A DNA stretch of 64,000 bases from CAYJLF01 sp964371055. GTDB taxonomy: Bacteria; Eisenbacteria; RBG-16-71-46; CAIMUX01. Below are positions 58,356 to 64,000 of the stretch, one piece after another. Both the position numbers and the translations under genes were made by a program. The notes beneath the pieces are model-generated. The model made no database searches. It saw nothing but the letters and a program-made list of their open reading frames with translations, and had not been told where the DNA came from. The stretch is taken from the NCBI GenBank assembly GCA_964371055.1, contig CAYJLF010000001.1, forward strand, positions 372,001 through 436,000, in the 5' to 3' direction. The number at the start of each line of letters is the position of its first letter. Position 1 is the stretch's first letter.

Positions 58356-61121
58356 CTGGCCTGGTGGGTGGCTCTCTCTGTCCTCGCGACCGGAACCACG
58401 GCCCGGGCAGAGTCCTCGACCGCGCCCTGGATCGAGTTGGAACCCCGAACCGGCGTCGAGGCGCCACCCGGCTCCTTCGCCACCGCCAGCGTCGACGTCT
58501 TCAACCCCTCGCAGGAAACGATCGAGTTCGTGCTGCGGGCGATCCCTCCCGACGGCTGGCGCGCGCTCACGATCGAGAGGCTCGTCCGCCTGGAGGGAGG
58601 CGCCGGCCAGGTCGTACCGTTCACCGCGTGGGTGCCCTCCTTCTCCCGGGCGGAATCGCCGTACACGATGTGCGTTCAGGCGCACGACCCCGCAGGCCGG
58701 CTCCCGGTCATCGAGACGGCTCTCCCTCTGCGGGTCGCCGCTGTCGCCGTCCTCACCGTCGAACTGGCAGCCGTCGACGCACATGCGCGCCCCGGAGAGA
58801 CCGCGCGGCATGTCGTGCGCTTGCGCAACAGCGGCAACTGCGCCTGCATGGTCGAGTGGCGGGCGGGATCGATCCCAGCGTGGCCGCTCGATCGGGCTCC
58901 GGAAACCCTCCATCTCGAGGCCGGAACCGACGCGTGGCTCGACGTCGGAGTTCGCGTGCCTCCGGAAGCGTCCGCGGGGGCGATCCACCTGTTGGATCTG
59001 GTCGTAACCGCCACCCCGCTCGACGCGCGGATTCCACCGGTGACCGAACGAGTCCAGGCGCGAGTCACCGTCATGGCTCCGGCCGGAGCGCCTGGAAGGC
59101 ACGCGGCGCTTCCGATCGAAGCCTCCCTCTCGACCGGAGAGATCGGCCCGGGAGCGCACAGCCAGGGATTCCGCCTGGCGACGCGGGGAGAAGCGATCGA
59201 AGGCGGTGAGGTCGAGGCCGAGTTCGACCTGGTGGCCGGAGAGCGGGCGAAGGGCGTGCAGGGCTGGCAGCGGCAGCACTGGGCGGTCGGCCTCTCGCGC
59301 GGCGGTTGGAATGCACGGGCCGGCGATGTGATCGCCGCCTTTCCCGAGCTGGCGGTGCAGACATCGACGCTGCGCGGGGGCGGCATTCAGATCGAGCGCC
59401 CCTTCGGCACCATCCGGGCCGTCGCGGGTCGCAACCGGACCACGAGCGCGACCGGCAGCTGGGGGCTCGGTCTCTCGCGCCCGATCGGATCGCGGGGTCA
59501 GCTCGCGGGCGATCTCGTCGTACGCGAGGACGATCGGGGCCGAGGTCTGCGGCGCACGACTCTGCTCTGCTTCACCGGCCAGCGGACCGAACGCCCCGGG
59601 ACGACGCTCCGGCTCGAGACCTCCCTTTCGCGCTCGGCGACGGGGCATCGTGATCACTGGGGGGCCGCCGGGCAGCTCTCCTATGATCACCTCGGCGATC
59701 GGGTGCAGATGCGGGCGCGCGCCCTGCTCGGCGGGAACGGATACGACGGACGCGTGCGCGACCGGGACGGCCTGTCGGGATACCTGCTCTACCTCCCGCG
59801 CCCCCATCTGCGGCTCTGGTCGAGCCTGGACGCGGCCGACGGCAAGATCTGGCCCGAGGGACCGTCTCCCCGACTCCGGACCCTGCGCTACCGCGCCGGT
59901 GGCCGCTACACGCCGGGGAGTTGGCCCGTTCTCGAAGTCACCGCCGCCGCCGATCGGGATCGCGCCGCGCGCGCCGACACCCTCCGCGATCTCGACCGCC
60001 GGACGCTGGGCCTCTCGATCAGCCGCACGATGGGCGGAATGATCGTTTCGACTTCGGGGCAGTGGGGATCCGCTTACAATCCGCGAACCGATCGCGCCGG
60101 CGCGGTCCGCACGCTCGATCTCGTCTGCGGAGGTCGATTCGCCTCGGCTCGCGCGGCGTTGCAGCTCCAGCACACCGATGACTGGAACCCACAGATGTCG
60201 AGCCGGCTCGAGACCACGAACTGGACCGCCGACCTCGCGTGGAACTCCCCCTCCCACGCCGTCCAGGCCGGCCTCGCGCTCTCCACCCGCCGAGTGAACT
60301 CCGCGCTCTCCAGCCCGACCACCCGCCGGGATCACCGGCTCGGTCCGCGGCTCGACCTCGGGCTCCGTCCCGGCGTGCGCCTGCGCGCGGACGCCTCGCT
60401 CCTCGGGATCGATCGCACGCCACGACTCGATCGCTGGCAGCTCCAGCTCTCCTTCTCCGGAGAGGAGAGCGTGCCGCTGCCGTGGCGCCCGGTGCGGGGC
60501 GAAGTTCATGGCGTGCTCTTCGTCGATGAGGACAATGATGGCGAGCCGGACGCCGGGGAACCGCGGATCCAGGGTGTGGTGCTGCGGGTCGACGGTCGCA
60601 CGCTGGTGACCGACGAAGCCGGTCTCTTCGAACTCCCGGCCCTCGAACCGGGGTCGTACTGGCTGGAGCTCAACCGCAGCAGCCTTCCGGCCACGTTTGT
60701 GCCGCGCGATCCGCTCCCGATCGAGATCCGCATCGAGCCGGGAGACGAAAGGTGGATCCGCGTCCCGCTGGTGCCGAGCGGGGCGGTCTCGGGCCGGATC
60801 TTCCTCGACACCGATCATGACGGCGTCCGCGGCCGCGGCGAAGAGGGACTGCGCGATCTGCGGGTGCTGCTCGTCCAGGGCGGCACACGGGTCGCGGACG
60901 GGTTGACCGACGCCGAGGGACGCTATCAAATGGCCGAGGTGCCCCCGGGGGAGTACGAAGTGAGCGTCGCGGAGGGCTGGCTCCCCGACGGCTGGATCGT
61001 GACCACGGGTTCCTCCCTGAAGGTCACCTTGGGGGCCGGCGAACGGGCCGAGGCGCCGGCCTACGGGGTGGCGCCGCGCCCGCGGCCGGTCATCCGCACC
61101 TATCAGGGCGGAGGGGATTGA
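58356..61121 (+). CDS. large outer-membrane beta-barrel with NEW3-like and two SdrB-like domains
   Basis: About 921 aa. The N-terminal 240 residues have Ig/NEW3-like strands (SVDVFNPSQETIEFVLRAIP, GAIHLLDLVVTATPLDARIP); about 290-710 are barrel-like strands (QHWAVGLSRGGWNARAGDVI, LRLWSSLDAADGKIWPEGPS); two SdrB/carboxypeptidase-regulatory-like domains end the protein (VLFVDEDNDGEPDAGEP, IFLDTDHDGVRGRGEEGLRD). It takes the place an usher would have, last in the subunit/chaperone operon. No standard start fits: after AAGGAGG at 58337 the first in-frame candidates are CTG 58356 and GTG 58368; the frame is open upstream inside the previous gene. The start is uncertain. Confidence 0.68.
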   Translation: MAWWVALSVLATGTTARAESSTAPWIELEPRTGVEAPPGSFATASVDVFNPSQETIEFVLRAIPPDGWRALTIERLVRLEGGAGQVVPFTAWVPSFSRAESPYTMCVQAHDPAGRLPVIETALPLRVAAVAVLTVELAAVDAHARPGETARHVVRLRNSGNCACMVEWRAGSIPAWPLDRAPETLHLEAGTDAWLDVGVRVPPEASAGAIHLLDLVVTATPLDARIPPVTERVQARVTVMAPAGAPGRHAALPIEASLSTGEIGPGAHSQGFRLATRGEAIEGGEVEAEFDLVAGERAKGVQGWQRQHWAVGLSRGGWNARAGDVIAAFPELAVQTSTLRGGGIQIERPFGTIRAVAGRNRTTSATGSWGLGLSRPIGSRGQLAGDLVVREDDRGRGLRRTTLLCFTGQRTERPGTTLRLETSLSRSATGHRDHWGAAGQLSYDHLGDRVQMRARALLGGNGYDGRVRDRDGLSGYLLYLPRPHLRLWSSLDAADGKIWPEGPSPRLRTLRYRAGGRYTPGSWPVLEVTAAADRDRAARADTLRDLDRRTLGLSISRTMGGMIVSTSGQWGSAYNPRTDRAGAVRTLDLVCGGRFASARAALQLQHTDDWNPQMSSRLETTNWTADLAWNSPSHAVQAGLALSTRRVNSALSSPTTRRDHRLGPRLDLGLRPGVRLRADASLLGIDRTPRLDRWQLQLSFSGEESVPLPWRPVRGEVHGVLFVDEDNDGEPDAGEPRIQGVVLRVDGRTLVTDEAGLFELPALEPGSYWLELNRSSLPATFVPRDPLPIEIRIEPGDERWIRVPLVPSGAVSGRIFLDTDHDGVRGRGEEGLRDLRVLLVQGGTRVADGLTDAEGRYQMAEVPPGEYEVSVAEGWLPDGWIVTTGSSLKVTLGAGERAEAPAYGVAPRPRPVIRTYQGGGD

Positions 61122-61146
61122 GCGTTCCCCCGGTCACGTTTACGAT
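61118..61146 (+). promoter_or_regulatory. promoter implying a leaderless transcript for the ICMT-like gene
   Basis: TTGAGC, 17 nt, TACGAT. The -35 overlaps the stop of the barrel gene; the -10 ends 8 nt before ATG 61155 and 2 nt before GTG 61149. No ribosome site. Confidence 0.55.
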
Positions 61147-61154
61147 GCGTGGCG

Positions 61155-61640
61155 ATGAGCCTTGATGACACCCCCCGCTGGCACGGACGACGCGGCGAAG
61201 GATTCGTTCTGGCCCAGTTCGCCCTCTTCGCGCTGATCGCCATCGGGCCGCGGAACTGGCCCGGCTGGTCCTTTCCCGGTGGCGAGTGGCTCCTGGTCTG
61301 TGGTTGGAGCCTGATCAGCGCCGGCTTCGTAACCGGTCTCCTCGCGGTCGCGCGCTTTCGGACACGCCTGACGCCGCTGCCGTATCCGATCGACGGATTC
61401 CCTCTCATCGAGACCGGCGTCTACCGATGGGTCCGGCACCCGATGTACTTCGCCTCCATTCTGGGAGGGGTTGGCTGGGGGATGATCCGGCAGGGATGGC
61501 TGATCCTCATCTACACGGCGCTCCTGTTCGTCCTCTTCGAGCTGAAGTCGAGGCGGGAGGAAGCGTGGTTGCTGGCCCGGTATCCGGACTATGCGGCGTA
61601 CCAGCGGCGAGTCCGGAAGCTGATTCCGTTCGTCTATTGA
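61155..61640 (+). CDS. isoprenylcysteine carboxyl methyltransferase-family membrane protein
   Basis: A 161-aa protein with about four helices. The family signature is ETGVYRWVRHPMYFASILGG, with EEAWLLARYPDYAAYQRRV near the C-terminus, the AdoMet-binding region of ICMT/NnrU-like enzymes. Bacterial members probably methylate small substrates or lipids; the true substrate is unknown. ATG 61155 is chosen because the -10 ends 8 nt before it, although GTG 61149 is in frame. Confidence 0.82.
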   Translation: MSLDDTPRWHGRRGEGFVLAQFALFALIAIGPRNWPGWSFPGGEWLLVCGWSLISAGFVTGLLAVARFRTRLTPLPYPIDGFPLIETGVYRWVRHPMYFASILGGVGWGMIRQGWLILIYTALLFVLFELKSRREEAWLLARYPDYAAYQRRVRKLIPFVY

Positions 61641-61727
61641 GAGGGGTTCGTCGCTCCGGGCCATCGGCCGGCGCCCGCGCCCGTCCGGCGGGCCGGACAT
61701 CACGCGCGCACGCCCTGCTAAGACTCG

Positions 61728-61743
61728 GGTTGTGGCACGAATC
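61728..61743 (+). repeat. left terminal inverted repeat of the IS
   Basis: GGTTGTGGCACGAATC; matches the right end in 15 of 16 positions (position 13 differs). Confidence 0.75.
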
Positions 61744-61923
61744 CCGGTGTTGTCCTGAGCTGACGGGACAGCTCCCGGTCCTCCTTCGAGGCGCTGGGTC
61801 GTGCCGAGGCACGCAGGTTGATGGGATATCGCCGCGCGCTGGCTTCAGCCGGCGATGGGCGATGCCGATCGACGTCTGCGTTGCGGATCGGGAACGTGCG
61901 CTGACGTGCGCGCCGCCCTTCTC

Positions 61924-63240
61924 TCAGAACGCGAACCGCCGATCGTGCGTCGTCTGCCGGTCCCCCAGGGCGAGCGTGCGGACCCTTCGCCAGTAGTATT
62001 TCCACCAGACGCCGGGAAGCAGGTGGCGCCGGGGAAAGTACCGCTCGCGAAACAGATCGTCCCAGTGGAGGCGCCGATCGAGGATCCCGGCGCGCATGGC
62101 GGCGGTCTCCCCCGGTTTCTTCTCCCGCCGTGACTTGATGTAGTTGCGCCAGACGGTGAAGAGGGCGAGGCGCTCGATCATGGCCTGGCGCCTCTTGCTG
62201 AAGGCGATGGTCTCTCGGCGGTGATTGGCTCCGTGGTGGCGGAGGAGCAGATCGGCGAGGTTGACGGGGAAGAGGGGGTTGGCTCGAGAGCGCGGGTCGG
62301 TGGAGGGGGTGACGAGGCGGTGGAGGCGGAGGTGGGGGTACTCACGGTGCAGTCGAGAGAAGGAACGTCCGTAGGCCGGGTGATCGTCGCTGTGGAACCA
62401 GGCATCGAACCGAGAACGCCGGGCGAGCCGGGCCTCGGCGGCTCCGGGGCCTGGGCCTGCGCCCTTCTCTCCTGGATCCTCTGCCCGCCCCCACGGCATC
62501 TGCCGCCCGACCGTCCGCAGGAGTTCGAGGATCCCCTCCTCCACCGCCTTCGGATCCGGCCTTCCCAGGGTGGCTTCCAACTCTGCGCGCCGGATCTTCT
62601 GCGCCGGCGTCATCGTTCCCTTGCGGCGCAACGGGCTGTCGGTGAAGTGGTAGAGGAACCAACTCTGGTGACCCGCCGCGAGGTTGAGGTGGCAGGGGAA
62701 GAACTGGGAGTACTCGAAGGTCTCGAAGCCGTCGAAGGCGATCGGCTCGGTGATGACCTTTCCCTCCAGGATCTGGCGGTGGAAGAGCAGACAGTGTCTT
62801 CCGGCGCGGGCGAGGTGTCGGGCGACGGTGGGATGGGAGGTGCCAAGTTCCCGGGCGATCTGTCGGAGTCCCGCGCCGGCGATGGAGAGAGAAGCGATGC
62901 GCGGGAAGAGGTCGGGGCGGTGGAGCCAGTAGGTGGTCTGGAAGGTTCGGGTGGAGAACCGGCGTTGGCAGTGGCGGCAGCGGAAGCGCTGGATCCGCCG
63001 TCCTTCGGAGGCGTTCCACTCCTGGCCGTCGCGGACATACTTCCAGGACGGGTCAGGGTGATAGAAAGCGCAGTCTCGGTTCGGGCAGTGAGGTGGGAGG
63101 AAGAGACGCGGGCGTCCGCCTAAGCGGCGGGCTGGAGTGCCGCGACGCGAACGGGCAGCGTGTCGGGCCCCGGTCCGGGGCTCCGGGGGAGGAACGGCCA
63201 CCGGGCCGCGGTTCTGTCGGCGAGGCGTCATACCCCGCAA
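61924..63240 (-). CDS. transposase with zinc-ribbon and HTH
   Basis: A 438-aa basic protein. N-terminal zinc motif: CPNRDC and RFRCRHCQRRF; then a helix-turn-helix (GLRQIARELGTSHPTVARHL), as in IS1/IS1595-type transposases. Acidic catalytic candidates are in EPIAFDGFETFEYS and AWFHSDDHPAYGRSF, with a later TIAFSKRRQAMIERLALF. The gene lies inside a pair of matching inverted repeats. ATG 63240 has only a modest ribosome site; internal starts at MTPRRQ are possible. The family is not certain, but the element looks intact. Confidence 0.78.
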   Translation of the reverse strand: MRGMTPRRQNRGPVAVPPPEPRTGARHAARSRRGTPARRLGGRPRLFLPPHCPNRDCAFYHPDPSWKYVRDGQEWNASEGRRIQRFRCRHCQRRFSTRTFQTTYWLHRPDLFPRIASLSIAGAGLRQIARELGTSHPTVARHLARAGRHCLLFHRQILEGKVITEPIAFDGFETFEYSQFFPCHLNLAAGHQSWFLYHFTDSPLRRKGTMTPAQKIRRAELEATLGRPDPKAVEEGILELLRTVGRQMPWGRAEDPGEKGAGPGPGAAEARLARRSRFDAWFHSDDHPAYGRSFSRLHREYPHLRLHRLVTPSTDPRSRANPLFPVNLADLLLRHHGANHRRETIAFSKRRQAMIERLALFTVWRNYIKSRREKKPGETAAMRAGILDRRLHWDDLFRERYFPRRHLLPGVWWKYYWRRVRTLALGDRQTTHDRRFAF

Positions 63241-63338
63241 GGGAGCGAGAACCGGGCCGGTGGCGCTCCAAAGTCACATGAAGGTTAGGACACAGGCAAC
63301 GGCAACGGATACCGCCAGTTGTCGCCGGGTGTCCCAAA

Positions 63339-63354
63339 GATACGTGCCACAACC
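63339..63354 (-). repeat. right terminal inverted repeat of the IS
   Basis: GGTTGTGGCACGTATC on the minus strand; outer base coincides with the third base of the hslU stop codon. Confidence 0.75.
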
Positions 63355-64000
63355 TAGAGAATGTACCGACTCAGGTCACGGTCGCGGATGATTCCTCCCA
63401 GTCTGCGCTCCACCTCCGGCGCCCCGATCTCGACGATCCCCTCGCCCGCTTCCGGGTGATCGAAGAGCACCTCTTCCAGCAACTGGTTCAGGACCGTCTG
63501 CAACCGCCGGGCGCCGATGTTCTCCATCTCTTGGTTCACGGCGTGCGCGATCTCCGCCACCCGACGCACGGCCTCTTCGGTGAACCGAAGTTCGACCCCT
63601 TCCGCCGCGAGGAGCGCCTCGAACTGGCGCAAGAGCGAGTTCTTCGGCTCGCGCAGAATCCGATGGAGGTCGCTCTCGCCCAGCCCCTGCAACTCCACCC
63701 GGATCGGCAACCGCCCCTGCAACTCCGGCAAAAGATCACTGGGGCGCGCCGCGTGGAACGCGCCCGCCGCGATGAAGAGGATGTGATCGGTCCGGACCAG
63801 GCCGTGTCGGGTCGGCACGGTCGATCCCTCGATGATCGGCAGGAGATCGCGCTGCACCCCCTCGCGGGAAACTTCCGGCCCGTGACGCTCGCTGGTGGTG
63901 GTACAGACCTTGTCGATCTCGTCGATGAAGACGATGCCGTCGGCCTGCGCCCGCTCGAGCGCCTCCCGCACGACCTCGTCGCGATCGAGCAGGCGGCCAC
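63354..64000 (-). CDS. hslU: HslU, ATPase subunit of the HslVU protease (C-terminal part)
   Basis: The frame runs off the window at 64000, so the N-terminal half (with Walker A) is missing. Visible: Walker B GIVFIDEIDKV, the HslU-specific SREGVQRDLLPIIEGSTV, HILFIAAGAFHAARPSDLLP, ELQGRLPIRVEL with the pore/arginine finger region, ENIGARRLQTVLNQLLEEV, and the C-terminal RDLSRYIL, which inserts into HslV and is intact. HslU unfolds substrates for the HslV peptidase. An insertion sequence ends exactly at its stop codon, so the coding sequence is unharmed. Confidence 0.95.
   Translation of the reverse strand, partial: GRLLDRDEVVREALERAQADGIVFIDEIDKVCTTTSERHGPEVSREGVQRDLLPIIEGSTVPTRHGLVRTDHILFIAAGAFHAARPSDLLPELQGRLPIRVELQGLGESDLHRILREPKNSLLRQFEALLAAEGVELRFTEEAVRRVAEIAHAVNQEMENIGARRLQTVLNQLLEEVLFDHPEAGEGIVEIGAPEVERRLGGIIRDRDLSRYIL

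Larger units (their letters stand above)
61728..63354 (-). mobile_element. insertion sequence, 1.63 kb, with terminal inverted repeats
   Basis: The ends are GGTTGTGGCACGAATC (61728-61743) and, read inward on the minus strand, GGTTGTGGCACGTATC (63354-63339): 15 of 16 identical. One transposase gene lies between. The right end abuts the hslU stop codon, supplying its last base. I see no clear target-site duplication, so exact ends could differ by a few bases or the element may be old. Confidence 0.75.

Noticed and set aside
61720..63362. Target-site duplication flanking the insertion sequence
   Set aside because: Flanks AAGACTCG (left) and TAGAGAAT (right) do not match; a looser CTAAGA/CTAGAG resemblance is too weak to report.
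1..64000. tRNA, rRNA or CRISPR features
   Set aside because: No T-loop-like GGTTCGA blocks with acceptor pairing, no rRNA motifs, and no short regularly spaced repeats were seen by eye.

Overview
This 64-kb window is a GC-rich bacterial chromosome segment. It carries didermal (Gram-negative) features: outer-membrane beta-barrels, lipid-A/core/O-antigen genes, a periplasmic chaperone and secreted proteins with FlgD-like C-terminal tails. Those tails, the Cys-rich motif beginning GACCLPDG, the recurrent C-terminal SWGRVK motif, an ECF sigma factor beside a kinase-STAND-TPR regulator, and a multihaem secreted cytochrome together suggest an uncultivated FCB-type lineage (Eisenbacteria/Krumholzibacteria-like). 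That placement is inference from gene style; there is no rRNA gene in the window to test it. No tRNA, rRNA, CRISPR array or prophage was recognised.

Layout. 1-2.9 kb: a nucleotidyltransferase with a small overlapping partner, then a Mg-chelatase-like AAA ATPase and VWA protein pair. 2.9-6.9 kb (minus): an ECF sigma factor and a 1106-aa Ser/Thr kinase-STAND-TPR protein. 7.0-15.0 kb (minus): the most unusual metabolic locus. A tungsto/molybdopterin aldehyde oxidoreductase (AOR) is split at its domain boundary; its N-terminal domain is fused to a NuoE-like subunit and its C-terminal domains to a NuoG-like ferredoxin subunit, with a NuoF/HydB-like flavoprotein between them. ThiF, ThiS and a CQLGCF-tailed protein follow. 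15.2-19.6 kb: TauE/SafE exporter, YycJ-like hydrolase, class II amidotransferase, glutamine synthetase. 19.6-27.4 kb: secreted agmatine-deiminase-like protein, lipoprotein, a rhomboid/CrtC-like/membrane-protein operon, and a CoA-acylating aldehyde dehydrogenase. 27.4-34.1 kb: glycosyltransferases, an MsbA-like flippase and a WaaL-heptosyltransferase fusion, i.e. envelope glycolipid synthesis. 34.3-35.8 kb: ECF sigma, membrane-anchored protein and Spy/CnrX-like sensor in an overlapping operon. 36.0-47.9 kb: secreted proteins (CotH kinase with lamin-tail repeats, arylsulfotransferase, M28 peptidase, PstS, seven-haem cytochrome, beta-barrel, TSP3-like protein). 48.3-54.7 kb (minus): NtrC-type two-component system and a fused spermidine-synthase-like membrane protein. 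55.1-61.1 kb: a chaperone-usher-like locus with up to four related subunits, a PapD-like chaperone and a large beta-barrel protein with two SdrB-like domains. 61.1-64.0 kb: an isoprenylcysteine-methyltransferase-type protein, an insertion sequence with terminal inverted repeats, and the 3' part of hslU.

Regulatory signals worth noting: a near-consensus sigma-54 promoter next to the NtrC-type regulator; several -35/-10 pairs whose -10 lies 6-8 nt from the ATG with no Shine-Dalgarno, implying leaderless mRNAs; and many 1-4-nt start/stop overlaps that define operons. The two systems with the best claim to novelty are the split AOR-NuoEFG complex and the pilus-like locus at 55-61 kb.
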